Assembly (NCBI GenBank): GCA_944385055.1
Contig: CALWVT010000001.1
Location: 372,001 to 436,000, forward strand
Direction of reading: 5' to 3'
Source of the DNA: an uncultured Clostridia bacterium
GTDB lineage: Bacteria; Bacillota; Clostridia; Oscillospirales; Acutalibacteraceae
DNA: 64,000 nt
Positions 34,874 to 43,485 of the stretch are shown in pieces. The notes beneath the pieces are model-generated. The model saw only the letters and a list, made by a program, of their open reading frames with translations. It did not search any database and was not told the DNA's origin. The translations under genes were made by a program, and so were the position numbers. How positions within the stretch are numbered: the first letter of the stretch is position 1; every line of letters starts with the position of its first letter.

Positions 34874-34887
34874 AAAGCTCCCTCCTT

Positions 34888-36180
34888 TTAAGAATTCTGC
34901 TGCGGCGGCTTGGCGGATTCTTTGCGGATCACGCGCCAATAGGCCGCAAAAGCCTGCTCATTCTTATTCTCACCCGGTGTGTAGTAATGCGTTCCCTTTA
35001 AAAGGTCCGGCAAATACTGCTGGTCAATCCAATGGTGCGGGAAATCGTGCGGATATCGATAAAACTGGCCTTTGCGGGCTTGATCCGCACCGTCGAAGTG
35101 TTTGTTCTGTAAATGCCGGGGGATTGGACCGATGCGCCCGGCGTTTACATCCGCTGCAGCAGCGTCGATTGCTTTTTCCGCCGAATTGCTCTTCGGCGCC
35201 TGGCACACCAAAATAACGGCATCCGCCAGCGGAATACGTGCTTCCGGGAGCCCGACCATCTGCGCGGCGTCCACGGCCGCTTTGACGATTGGGATGATCT
35301 GCGGATAGGCCAGCCCGACGTCTTCGCATGCACAGACCAACAGCCGCCGGCAGGCAGAGGGCAGGTCGCCCGCCGCCAAAAGGCGTGCCAAATAATGCAA
35401 AGCGGCATCCGCGTCGGAACCGCGCATCGATTTCTGATAAGCCGACAACAGGTCGTAATGCATGTCCCCGTCTCGGTCATAGCGCATTGCACTGCGCTGG
35501 GTCAATTCTTCCGCAAGGGCCTTGTCAATCTGCAGTACCCCCTGCGTTTCCTCCGCCGCCATCGTGCACAGCTCCGCGGCATTGATCGCCTTGCGCACAT
35601 CTCCGCCGCAGGCATAAGCAATATGGGAAACGGCTGCATCCGTGACACAGATGGGCGCACCGCGTTCTTCTTCGAGAATGTGAAATGCCCGCTGCACGGC
35701 CGGAATGACGTCCTGCGGCGTAACGGCCTTGCATTCAAATACGGTTACACGGCTTAAAAGCGCATTGTATACATAGAAATAGGGGTTTTCCGTCGTGGAA
35801 GCGATCAGGGTAATCTCCCCGTTTTCCAGAAACTCCAACAGCGTCTGCTGCTGCTTTTTATTAAAATACTGGATCTCATCCAGATACAGCAGGATACCAT
35901 TGACAGCTTCCAATGTTCCAATTTTCCCGATGATTTCACGGATATCTGCGGTGGAAGCGGTGGTGCCGTTCAATTTATAAAAGTGTTTATGCGTTTGGCG
36001 GGCAATCACCATGGCGAGCGTTGTCTTCCCAACCCCGGAAGGTCCGTAAAAAATCAAGTTTGGAACCTCTCCGTGCTCCAGAATGCGCCGCAGCGGGCGG
36101 CCCGGCGCCAATAGGTGCTGCTGCCCGACAATCTCGTCAAGTGTTTGGGGGCGGATACGGTCCGCCAGCGGAGACGCCAT
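34888..36180 (-). CDS. rarA: Replication-associated recombination protein A (RarA/MgsA)
   Basis: A 430-aa AAA+ clamp-loader-like ATPase acting at stalled replication forks. Walker [10 protein letters not shown] (about 46-54), Walker [11 protein letters not shown], sensor STTENPYF, and the C-terminal tetramerisation domain with [15 protein letters not shown] are present. GGGAGGGG precedes the ATG by 6 nt. Cotranscribed with glyA (30 nt upstream) and the flavoprotein gene. Confidence 0.95.
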   Translation of the reverse strand: MASPLADRIRPQTLDEIVGQQHLLAPGRPLRRILEHGEVPNLIFYGPSGVGKTTLAMVIARQTHKHFYKLNGTTASTADIREIIGKIGTLEAVNGILLYLDEIQYFNKKQQQTLLEFLENGEITLIASTTENPYFYVYNALLSRVTVFECKAVTPQDVIPAVQRAFHILEEERGAPICVTDAAVSHIAYACGGDVRKAINAAELCTMAAEETQGVLQIDKALAEELTQRSAMRYDRDGDMHYDLLSAYQKSMRGSDADAALHYLARLLAAGDLPSACRRLLVCACEDVGLAYPQIIPIVKAAVDAAQMVGLPEARIPLADAVILVCQAPKSNSAEKAIDAAAADVNAGRIGPIPRHLQNKHFDGADQARKGQFYRYPHDFPHHWIDQQYLPDLLKGTHYYTPGENKNEQAFAAYWRVIRKESAKPPQQNS

Positions 36181-36210
36181 AGAAAACCCCTCCCGGCATG
36201 TTCGTTGTCC

Positions 36211-37464
36211 TTATTCGTAGAGCGGATGTGCCTTACACAGGGCATCTACCGCCGCAAGGCTCTTTTCTTTTGTGCCTTCATAATCGTTGATCGTATCCGC
36301 AATGCACTGGGCGATGGTTTCCATATCGGCGGGCTCTAACCCACGCGTCGTGACGGCGGGCGTACCCAAGCGCAGGCCGGAAGTCTGGAACGGGCTGCGG
36401 GTCTCGCCGGGAACCGTGTTTTTGTTGGCCGTAATGCGAATGGTGTCTAAGCGCTTTTCAAGCTCTTTCCCGGTTAATTCCATTCCCGTGAGGTCAACGA
36501 GCATCAAGTGGTTGTCGGTGCCGCCGCTGACCAAGCGCACCCCGCGGTCCATCAGCGCTTTGGCTAATGCCTGGGCGTTGTCGATGATTTTCTGGCTGTA
36601 CGCTTTAAACGAAGGCTTGAGCGCTTCGCCGAGGCAGACGGCTTTCGCGGCGATGATATGCATCAGCGGGCCGCCCTGTGTGCCAGGGAAAATCGCCTTG
36701 TCAATCGCTTTTGCATACTGTTCTTTGCACAAAATCATGCCGCCGCGCGGTCCACGCAGCGTTTTGTGCGTGGTTGTCGTCACAACATCCGCCCACGGCA
36801 CCGGGTTCGGATGCAGTCCTGCTGCGACGAGGCCTGCAATGTGTGCCATGTCCACCATCAGCATTGCCCCGCAGGCGTCTGCCACTTCGCGGAATTTTTG
36901 AAAATCAATCGTGCGCGGATAGGCGCTTGCGCCGGCAACGATCATTTTCGGCTTGACTTCCTTGGCCTGTTCCATCAAGCGATCATAGTCGATGCGGCCG
37001 GTCTCGGGGTCCACGCCGTACGCGACAAAATGGAAGTAGGTTCCGGAAAGATTGACCGGAGAACCGTGTGTCAGATGGCCGCCTTCTGCCAGGTTCATGC
37101 CCATTACCGTGTCCCCTGGCTTTAGGAATGCAAAATAAACGGCAATGTTGGCCTGTGCGCCGGAATGCGGCTGCACATTTGCGTGTTCCGCGCCAAACAG
37201 GCGGCAGGCGCGCTCCCGTGCGATGTTTTCCACGACGTCTACGTATTCGCAGCCGCCGTAATAGCGCTTGCCCGGGTAACCTTCTGCGTATTTGTTTGTC
37301 AGCACGCTTCCCATTGCGGCCATGACGGCCGGCGAAACTATGTTTTCAGAAGCGATTAACTCTAGATTGTGGCGCTGGCGCGACAGCTCTTTTTGCATGG
37401 CGTCGCCGATTTCCGGGTCCTGCTGGCTCACAAAACCGATGGTGTCCATCATATCCCTGTACAT
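36211..37464 (-). CDS. glyA: Serine hydroxymethyltransferase
   Basis: PLP enzyme interconverting serine and glycine with tetrahydrofolate, the main source of one-carbon units. 417 aa; the PLP lysine is Lys234 in [12 protein letters not shown]-terminal [15 protein letters not shown] and YPGKRYYGG are typical. AAGGGG precedes the ATG by about 8 nt. Own promoter, divergent from nth. Confidence 0.97.
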   Translation of the reverse strand: MYRDMMDTIGFVSQQDPEIGDAMQKELSRQRHNLELIASENIVSPAVMAAMGSVLTNKYAEGYPGKRYYGGCEYVDVVENIARERACRLFGAEHANVQPHSGAQANIAVYFAFLKPGDTVMGMNLAEGGHLTHGSPVNLSGTYFHFVAYGVDPETGRIDYDRLMEQAKEVKPKMIVAGASAYPRTIDFQKFREVADACGAMLMVDMAHIAGLVAAGLHPNPVPWADVVTTTTHKTLRGPRGGMILCKEQYAKAIDKAIFPGTQGGPLMHIIAAKAVCLGEALKPSFKAYSQKIIDNAQALAKALMDRGVRLVSGGTDNHLMLVDLTGMELTGKELEKRLDTIRITANKNTVPGETRSPFQTSGLRLGTPAVTTRGLEPADMETIAQCIADTINDYEGTKEKSLAAVDALCKAHPLYE

Positions 37465-37497
37465 TTTTACATCCCCTTAGCGTTTATTTTTCTTTTT

Positions 37498-37526
37498 ATT
37501 ATACCGTTTGCGAGCGTGAAACACAA
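37498..37526 (-). promoter_or_regulatory. glyA promoter
   Basis: Minus strand TTGTGT, 17-nt spacer, TATAAT. Confidence 0.75.
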
Positions 37527-37566
37527 CACTTTACCTCATTTTCTACGTAAAATTCTGCAAATTCGG

Positions 37567-37595
37567 TTTACGAAAACGAAACGATGCGGTACAAT
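37567..37595 (+). promoter_or_regulatory. nth operon promoter
   Basis: TTTACG, 17-nt spacer, TACAAT. Confidence 0.65.
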
Positions 37596-37661
37596 AAAAA
37601 GAAAAATCCATAAAATCGATCCAATCACTTTTTATGAGAAACCGAGAAGGACGTGAAAAAA

Positions 37662-38309
37662 ATGACGCGAAAGGAACGGGCGCAGAAGGCTGTCGATGCG
37701 CTCAAAGCGGAATATCCGGACGCTTTGTGCTCCCTGCAATATCGGGATCCTTTGCAGCTTTTGATTGCCACGCGGCTTTCGGCCCAATGTACGGATGCGC
37801 GCGTCAACCAGGTGACGCCGGCGCTGTTTGCACGATTCCCCACGCTGGAGGCTTTCTGTGAGGCAACGCCGGAAGAGGTCGGGGAATTGATCCATTCGTG
37901 CGGCCTTTACAAAACGAAGGCGCGGGATATCTGCGCCATGTGCCGGATGCTGCGCGACGAATTTGGCGGTGTGGTGCCGGATACGATTGAAGCCCTCACG
38001 AAATTGCCGGGGGTCGGGCGCAAAACGGCTAACTTGATTGTCGGGGATATTTTTGGAAAGCCCGCCGTGGTGACGGATACGCATTGTATCCGTATTTGCG
38101 GAAAATTGGGCCTTTCCTCCGGCAAAAACCCGCTGCAGGTGGAACGCCAGCTGCGTGAAGTGCTGCCGCCGGAAGAAAGCAGCGCCTTTTGCCATCGCTT
38201 GGTGCTGCACGGCCGTGCGGTTTGTACCGCCCGCGCGCCCCGCTGCGAGGCGTGCTGCATGCGTACATTCTGCCAGACTTATCTTGCCAGTAAGGAGGAA
38301 TCGGCATGA
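37662..38309 (+). CDS. nth: Endonuclease III
   Basis: DNA glycosylase/AP lyase for oxidised pyrimidines. 215 aa; helix-hairpin-helix LPGVGRKTANLI with the catalytic lysine, the catalytic aspartate in VTDTHCIR, and the C-terminal [4Fe-4S] set in the usual Cys-x6-Cys-x2-Cys-x5-Cys spacing. Start at ATG 37662, 11 nt after AGAAGG (an earlier GTG is only 2 nt away). Its stop overlaps the next start (ATGA). Confidence 0.95.
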   Translation: MTRKERAQKAVDALKAEYPDALCSLQYRDPLQLLIATRLSAQCTDARVNQVTPALFARFPTLEAFCEATPEEVGELIHSCGLYKTKARDICAMCRMLRDEFGGVVPDTIEALTKLPGVGRKTANLIVGDIFGKPAVVTDTHCIRICGKLGLSSGKNPLQVERQLREVLPPEESSAFCHRLVLHGRAVCTARAPRCEACCMRTFCQTYLASKEESA

Positions 38310-38827
38310 AAGCTCTGCTGATTGTGGTAGATTATCAAGTGGACTTTGTAACGGGGAGTTTGGGATTTCCGGAAGCCGTAAAATTAGAGGAACCGATTTG
38401 CAGAAAAATCGAAGCGGCCCGTGCCGCAGGCGCAGATGTGATTTACACGATGGATACGCATACGGAGCAGTATTTGCAGACGGCCGAAGGACGTGCACTG
38501 CCAATCCCCCACTGCATCAAAGGAACGCCCGGCTGGGCGCTTTACGGAAAGACGGCTGATCTTTTAAAAGACGCTCCCTGCTTTGAAAAGCCGGCTTTCG
38601 GATGTGCGGAGCTTCTCCCCTTTTTGCGGGAAAGGCAGTACGATCGCGTAGAGCTGTGCGGCCTTGTCAGCAATCTCTGTGTGCTGACAAATACCATCCT
38701 TGCAAAGACGGCGCTGCCGGAAGCGGAGATCGTTGTGGATGCGGCCTGCACGGCAAGCGCCGATCCCAAGCAGAACGCGGAAGCGCTCGATCTTTTGGAA
38801 GCACTGCAAGTGCGGGTGATTCGATGA
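38306..38827 (+). CDS. Isochorismatase-like cysteine hydrolase
   Basis: A 173-aa hydrolase with the triad Asp9 (VVDYQVDF), Lys95 (EKPAFG) and Cys125 (SNLCVLTN). Histidines in DTHTEQY suggest a metal site, as in nicotinamidases, so nicotinamide to nicotinate is a reasonable guess; related families hydrolyse other amides. Overlaps nth and the HAD gene by 4 nt on either side. Confidence 0.85.
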   Translation: MKALLIVVDYQVDFVTGSLGFPEAVKLEEPICRKIEAARAAGADVIYTMDTHTEQYLQTAEGRALPIPHCIKGTPGWALYGKTADLLKDAPCFEKPAFGCAELLPFLRERQYDRVELCGLVSNLCVLTNTILAKTALPEAEIVVDAACTASADPKQNAEALDLLEALQVRVIR

Positions 38828-39657
38828 ACTTGCCTTACCGCTTGCTGGCGGTCGATTTAGACGGCACAATGCTCTCGAGCCGGAATACGCTTTCCGAAGG
38901 CAATTGCCGTGCCTTAAACCGTGCCTGTGCGGCCGGCGTTTTTGTCGTCCCCACAACGGGACGGCTGTATGCGGGCCTTCCCAAGGAGCTGGAGCGTATT
39001 CCCGGGATCCGTTACTGCATTTGCAGCAACGGCGCTGTCCTATATGACAAACAGACGCACACGGTGCTGCAGCGGCTGTGCATGCCGGCGCAGGCGGCCG
39101 CTGACGCCCTTTCCCTTTTGGTTAGCCACGGCGGCTGCGCGGACGTCTACCTCGATGGGCACGCGTATACCAGCGCCGAGCGCTATCGCAATCCGCTTGC
39201 ACACCACGTTCAGCCGGAACATTTAGAGACGTTTTTGCGTTCACGCACTCCGGTGGAGGACCTTTTAACCTTTGTACGGGAGAAGGATCAGCCGGTCGAA
39301 AAGCTTTTCTCGATTTTTGAGGATTCGGCCGAACGGCAGCGCTGCTGGGATATCCTGACGAAAGACCCCCGGTTTATGGTTACGACGTCTCATCGCAGCG
39401 TCATTGAAGTCAACGACCGTCGTGCAACAAAAGGCGAAGGTCTGCGTGTCCTCTCCGCTCTGCTCCATATCCCGCAGGCAGCCGTCATGGCGGCCGGCGA
39501 TGGGCTTAATGATCTTTCGATGATTGAATGGGCCGGCCTTGGGGTCGCGATGGAAAATGCGGAGCCGGCCGTCAAAATGCAGGCGGATGTGATTACGGCG
39601 CCGTGCGACGAAGATGGTTTGGCTAAGGCCATTGACCGCTGGATTTTTTCAAACTGA
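38824..39657 (+). CDS. HAD-superfamily (Cof-type) phosphatase
   Basis: A 277-aa Cof/YwpJ-like HAD phosphatase: nucleophile motif DLDGTML (Asp11, Asp13), motif II TTGR, and the C-terminal GDGLNDLSMI with Asp pair. The cap domain is C2-type. Substrate probably a phosphosugar or flavin-related phosphate; not determinable. Last gene of the nth unit. Confidence 0.9.
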   Translation: MNLPYRLLAVDLDGTMLSSRNTLSEGNCRALNRACAAGVFVVPTTGRLYAGLPKELERIPGIRYCICSNGAVLYDKQTHTVLQRLCMPAQAAADALSLLVSHGGCADVYLDGHAYTSAERYRNPLAHHVQPEHLETFLRSRTPVEDLLTFVREKDQPVEKLFSIFEDSAERQRCWDILTKDPRFMVTTSHRSVIEVNDRRATKGEGLRVLSALLHIPQAAVMAAGDGLNDLSMIEWAGLGVAMENAEPAVKMQADVITAPCDEDGLAKAIDRWIFSN

Positions 39658-39668
39658 ATTTTCTTGAG

Positions 39669-39713
39669 GATACACGCTCTTTTCGCTTGACTTTCGGCGG
39701 AAAAGCGTGTATC
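39669..39713 (+). terminator. Terminator of the nth unit, overlapping the next promoter
   Basis: GATACACGC (39669-39677) pairs with GCGTGTATC (39705-39713), with inner TTTTC/GGAAAA pairing, then TTTAT. The 3' arm contains the -10 of the next promoter. Confidence 0.65.
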
Positions 39714-39715
39714 TT
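39687..39715 (+). promoter_or_regulatory. Promoter of the radical SAM/DUF4130 pair
   Basis: TTGACT, 17-nt spacer, TATCTT; start near 39722, just upstream of the LexA-type box. Confidence 0.7.
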
Positions 39716-39727
39716 TATAGCAGGAGT

Positions 39728-39741
39728 AGAACAAACGTTCT
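39728..39741 (+). promoter_or_regulatory. LexA/DinR-type SOS box
   Basis: AGAACAAACGTTCT is a perfect palindrome around GAAC-N4-GTTC, the Firmicute SOS operator core. It sits at about +6 to +19 of the promoter, where LexA binding would block transcription. Confidence 0.75.
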
Positions 39742-39773
39742 ATTCTAAACCGTAAAGAAAGCGAGGCATCCCC

Positions 39774-41075
39774 ATGACTACATTGGAAAAGCTGAAAATC
39801 TTGACGGATGCCGCCAAATATGACGTTGCCTGCACGTCCAGCGGCGTGGACCGTGCAGGGAAAGCAGGTGCCCTGGGCAGCAGCGCTGCATGCGGGATCT
39901 GCCACAGCTTTTCAGCGGATGGGCGCTGTATTTCCCTTTTAAAAGTACTCTTTACAAACCGCTGCATCTGTGACTGCCAATACTGCTTAAACCGCCGTTC
40001 AAACGATATGCCGCGGGCAGCCTTTACCCCGCGGGAGCTGGCAGATCTAACGATTGCGTTTTACCGCCGCAATTACATCGAAGGGCTGTTTTTGAGCAGT
40101 GGGATCCTGCGAAACGCGGATTATACGTGTGAGATGCTTTTGGAGACCCTGCGCATTCTTCGCCGGGAATATCATTTCCGCGGGTATATTCATGTCAAGG
40201 CAATCCCCGGCGCGGACGAGCAGCTGCTGGCACGGCTCGGATTGCTTGCGGACCGCATGAGCGTGAATATCGAGATGCCTTCCGAAAAGAGCCTTCAAAA
40301 ATTATGCCCGGAAAAGACGCGTCAAAGCGTTTTGCATCCGATGGGATGGATTGCAGAACGGATCGCTCAAAATACGCATGAATTGGCCAAATATCGCCAC
40401 GCACCGGCGTTCGTTCCCGCCGGGCAGAGCACACAGATGATCGTGGGGGCAACGCCGGAAAGTGATTTTCAGATCCTGCGCCTGGCACAAGGGCTTTACC
40501 AAAACTACGGTCTGAAACGGGTCTTTTATTCGGCCTATATCCCGGTTTCCGACAGTGCCCTGCTGCCGCCGCTGGGGAGTAAGCCGCCGCTGCAGCGGGA
40601 GCACCGGCTTTACCAGGCGGATTGGCTGATGCGTTTTTACGGTTTTCAGGCACAGGAGCTTTTGGACGAGGCACATCCAAACCTTCACCCACAGTTGGAT
40701 CCAAAATGCTGCTGGGCGCTGCGGCACCCGGAATTTTTCCCCGTGGAGCTGGAACGTGCAGATCCGCACACGCTGCTGCGTGTCCCGGGGATTGGTCCCA
40801 AATCCATGCGGGCAATTTTGCGTGCGCGGCGGGCGGGGTCCCTGCGGCTTGAGGCTTTGCCGAAGCTCGGTGTCGTCTGCAAACGGGCGCAGTATTTTAT
40901 CACTTGCAGCGGCCGGCGGCCCAAGGACTTGGTGCTGACGCCGGAAGCAATGTGGCGCGCCCTGCTGCCAGCGCCCAAAAAGGGAGCCGCTCCCCTGCCG
41001 GGACAGCTGTGTTGGGAAGATTTCATGCCACGTATGTCAGGAGGGAATCATGCAGCCGCTTCTTTACCGTTATGA
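39774..41075 (+). CDS. Putative DNA modification/repair radical SAM protein (TIGR03916 type)
   Basis: A 433-aa cytosolic radical SAM enzyme. The SAM [4Fe-4S] motif is Cys64-x3-Cys68-x2-Cys71 in NRCICDCQYC; four more N-terminal cysteines (20, 40, 43, 52) may hold a second site. A C-terminal helix-hairpin-helix (LLRVPGIGPKSMRAILRA, about 333-350) indicates DNA binding. The family is annotated as putative DNA modification/repair with no known reaction. The next gene, overlapping by 26 nt, is its usual DUF4130 partner, and a LexA-type box lies at the promoter. AAAGAAAGCGAGG precedes the ATG. Confidence 0.88.
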   Translation: MTTLEKLKILTDAAKYDVACTSSGVDRAGKAGALGSSAACGICHSFSADGRCISLLKVLFTNRCICDCQYCLNRRSNDMPRAAFTPRELADLTIAFYRRNYIEGLFLSSGILRNADYTCEMLLETLRILRREYHFRGYIHVKAIPGADEQLLARLGLLADRMSVNIEMPSEKSLQKLCPEKTRQSVLHPMGWIAERIAQNTHELAKYRHAPAFVPAGQSTQMIVGATPESDFQILRLAQGLYQNYGLKRVFYSAYIPVSDSALLPPLGSKPPLQREHRLYQADWLMRFYGFQAQELLDEAHPNLHPQLDPKCCWALRHPEFFPVELERADPHTLLRVPGIGPKSMRAILRARRAGSLRLEALPKLGVVCKRAQYFITCSGRRPKDLVLTPEAMWRALLPAPKKGAAPLPGQLCWEDFMPRMSGGNHAAASLPL

Positions 41076-41793
41076 TGGCAGCTTTGAGGGATTTCTTTGC
41101 TGTGTGTTTGACAGCTACGCCCGCAAAGAGCAGCCAACCGAGATTTGCGAAGAATCCACGGCACAGCTTTCCTTATTCCCGGTCCACCGCGTTGTGACAG
41201 ACCCCGCGCACGCAAAACGGGTATTTTCGTCGCTGCGCGCACGCATTTCCGCGAAAGCCGAAGATCTGGTGCTGTTAGGGTTTCTGACGTGCATGCACGA
41301 GCGCGAACGGGTGCTTTTACAGTTTATCCGCCTTGGTTTCCGGTACGGCGCGAAGGTGACCGATATGCTTTCCGATCCAACCGTTTCGGCACTTGAGAAG
41401 GCCGTCGGGCATTTACGGGAAGAGGCGCACCTGCTTTTGGGATTCGTGCGCTTTTCGGAGTATGAGGGGCGCTTGGCCGCCGTAATTTCTCCGAAAAATC
41501 AGGTTTTGCCGCTGATGCAGGCGCATTTCTGTGCGCGGTTTCCCGAAGAGACGTTTTGTATTTACGACGACGTACACAACGAAGCCCTTTTGTACCGCCC
41601 GCATGTTGGCGGGATCTTTTCGATATCGGCCTTTTCCCTGCCGGAAGCCGACGCCCGCGAGCAGTATTTCCGTTCGCTTTGGCGCGTGTTTTACGAGACC
41701 ATTGCCATCCAGGACCGCGAAAATCCCAAGTGCCGCCAAACGCAGATGCCAAAGCGCTATTGGCCGCATTTAACCGAGATGCGGCCGGAATAG
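41050..41793 (+). CDS. DUF4130 putative DNA repair protein (TIGR03915 type)
   Basis: A 247-aa protein starting with LLYRYDGSFEGFLCCVFDSY, the hallmark of the TIGR03915/DUF4130 family. It includes RFSEYEGRLAAVISPKNQVLP and ends with CRQTQMPKRYWPHLTE. These proteins almost always accompany the radical SAM protein; a uracil-DNA-glycosylase relationship has been suggested in family names, but activity is unknown. The 26-nt overlap with the upstream gene and AGGAGGGAATC ahead of the ATG imply coupled translation. Confidence 0.88.
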   Translation: MQPLLYRYDGSFEGFLCCVFDSYARKEQPTEICEESTAQLSLFPVHRVVTDPAHAKRVFSSLRARISAKAEDLVLLGFLTCMHERERVLLQFIRLGFRYGAKVTDMLSDPTVSALEKAVGHLREEAHLLLGFVRFSEYEGRLAAVISPKNQVLPLMQAHFCARFPEETFCIYDDVHNEALLYRPHVGGIFSISAFSLPEADAREQYFRSLWRVFYETIAIQDRENPKCRQTQMPKRYWPHLTEMRPE

Positions 41794-41843
41794 AACAGCC
41801 GTGTGCCGGGCCTGCCTTTTTTGCATGCAAAACGGCCTTTCTC

Positions 41844-41873
41844 TTGACGCACCTGTGGTGGCTGTGGTATGAT
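41844..41873 (+). promoter_or_regulatory. hyd maturation operon promoter
   Basis: TTGACG, 18-nt spacer, TATGAT; start near 41880. Confidence 0.75.
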
Positions 41874-41879
41874 GGCTAG

Positions 41880-42165
41880 GTAAAAAAGCAGGTAAGTTGT
41901 GAGAAACTTTATTTCTTGCATCGCACCGTAAACTCCCTTCTTTCGTACCTGACCCAGCGGGCATGTTCCCCATGAGAAAGGCGGCGGAAAATACGATTCT
42001 GCAGACGCATCCTGGAAATGGGGCGGCTTCGCCTGCCTTGTCTTCCGTCTGTGCGGTATAAACAGAGAGAATTTTCAGCGCCCCGTCTTTCGGTGGCGCT
42101 TTTCTTTTGCGTCCCATGCACTGGCGGCGGGTCGAATGCAGGAAATGAGAAAGGCAGGAAATGCG
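41880..42165 (+). promoter_or_regulatory. Long structured leader of the hyd operon
   Basis: About 285 nt of untranslated RNA. It contains a long-range stem CAGACG (42002-42007) / CGTCTG (42046-42051) with inner pairings around GGCGGCTTCGCCTGCC, then an intrinsic terminator (42077-42100), then AGGAAATGCG before the first gene. I do not recognise a known riboswitch class. The layout is that of an attenuator. No credible small ORF seen. Confidence 0.6.
42077..42100 (+). terminator. Terminator inside the hyd leader
   Basis: AGCGCC-CCG / CGG-t-GGCGCT stem followed by TTTCTTTT, 66 nt before the first start codon. Confidence 0.8.
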
Positions 42166-42441
42166 ATGGAGACACGAGTCGCCGTGATCGGCATTATCGT
42201 CCAGAATTATGATTCAACCGAGGCAATCAACCAGCTGCTGCACACCTACCGCCACTATATCATTGGCCGGATGGGCATCCCCTACACGCGGCGGGGAATT
42301 GCCGTCATCAGCGTCGTGCTCGATGCGCCGATGGATATTCTCAGTGCCTTGTCCGGAAAGCTGGGCATGCTGCCGGGAGTCGCAACAAAGACGCTGTATT
42401 CGAATGTGTATGGGACTTGCGATGAGCAGCAGCCTGATTGA
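42166..42441 (+). CDS. TM1266-type iron-only hydrogenase system regulator
   Basis: A 91-aa ACT-like domain protein (RVAVIGIIVQNYDSTEAINQLLHTY, IISV-type core and GVATKTLYSNVYG tail) matching the TM1266 family that accompanies [FeFe]-hydrogenase maturation genes and is presumed to regulate them. It has no DNA-binding domain. Start at 42166; overlaps hydE by 20 nt. Confidence 0.88.
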   Translation: METRVAVIGIIVQNYDSTEAINQLLHTYRHYIIGRMGIPYTRRGIAVISVVLDAPMDILSALSGKLGMLPGVATKTLYSNVYGTCDEQQPD

Positions 42442-43462
42442 TCGGCTCGAGGCTGACCATGTGCTTCCGGCAGACGCGTTTTTGACGCTGTTGATGCAGC
42501 AAACGCCGGCGGTTCAGGAGGAACTGGCTCGGCGTGCACGTGCGGTGCGGGAACGCATCTATGGCAAGACGGTGTACATCCGCGGGCTCATTGAATGCTC
42601 GAGCTTTTGTAAAAATGACTGTTATTACTGCGGCCTTCGAAGAAGCAACCAAAACGCGCAGCGCTACCGGCTGACGGAGGAAGAGATCCTGCAGTGCTGT
42701 GCGGAAGGCTGGCAGCTGGGATTTCGCACGTTTGTGCTGCAGGGGGGCGAAGACCCTGCGCTTTCGCCGGATTGTGTCGCCCGGACCGTGCGGGCCATCA
42801 AGAAACGTTTCCCGGGCTGTGCGGTGACACTTTCACTTGGAGAACACAGCAAGGACGTTTTCCAAATTTGGAAAGAAGCGGGCGCAGACCGCTACCTGCT
42901 TCGCCACGAAACGGCCAGCGATGCGCATTACCGCCGCCTGCATCCTGCGCAGATGTCTTTATTGCACCGGAAACAGTGCTTATGGGATTTAAAGGCTCTG
43001 GGCTATCAGGTGGGAGCCGGTTTTATGGTTGGTTCCCCTGGCCAAACCAAAGCGCATATGGTGGAGGATCTGCTCTTTTTGTACGAATTACAGCCGGAAA
43101 TGATTGGCATCGGGCCTTTTTTGCCGCATCACGACACGCCGTTTGCAAGGGAGCCGGCCGGCACATGCCAGGAAACATTATTTTTATTATCCGTGCTGCG
43201 CCTGATGTTCCCGCATGTTCTGTTGCCTGCGACGACCGCGTTAAACACCGTCGATCCGCATGGCCGGGAGCTCGGCATTTTGGCCGGCGCCAATGTCATT
43301 ATGCCGAACCTCTCCCCTACGCAGGTTCGAAAAAAATATCTGCTTTATGACAATAAAGCCTGCACAGGCGAAGAGGCGGCGGAATCGGTTGCACAAATTG
43401 ACCGCACCCTGCAAAAAATCGGGTACTCCCTTACGGTTTCTCGTGGGGACCCTGTCATATAA
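42422..43462 (+). CDS. hydE: [FeFe]-hydrogenase H-cluster radical SAM maturase HydE
   Basis: Radical SAM enzyme that helps build the organometallic precursor of the H-cluster diiron site. 346 aa; SAM cluster Cys63-x3-Cys67-x2-Cys70 in SFCKNDCYYCGLRRSN. Residues ATTALNTVDPHGRE and MPNLSPTQVRKKYLLYDNK near the end are typical. The second, non-essential cluster seen in T. maritima is missing (only one late Cys). The ribosome site is weak, so translation probably couples to the upstream gene. Confidence 0.94.
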   Translation: MSSSLIDRLEADHVLPADAFLTLLMQQTPAVQEELARRARAVRERIYGKTVYIRGLIECSSFCKNDCYYCGLRRSNQNAQRYRLTEEEILQCCAEGWQLGFRTFVLQGGEDPALSPDCVARTVRAIKKRFPGCAVTLSLGEHSKDVFQIWKEAGADRYLLRHETASDAHYRRLHPAQMSLLHRKQCLWDLKALGYQVGAGFMVGSPGQTKAHMVEDLLFLYELQPEMIGIGPFLPHHDTPFAREPAGTCQETLFLLSVLRLMFPHVLLPATTALNTVDPHGRELGILAGANVIMPNLSPTQVRKKYLLYDNKACTGEEAAESVAQIDRTLQKIGYSLTVSRGDPVI

Positions 43463-43485
43463 TCTTTTCTATTGGAGGAACTATC

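Noticed and set aside
41930-42160. Known riboswitch class (SAM, TPP, Moco, THF, c-di-GMP) in the hyd leader
   Set aside because: None of the conserved cores I know (for example the THF, S-box, GEMM or TPP elements) could be found; only hairpins and a terminator.
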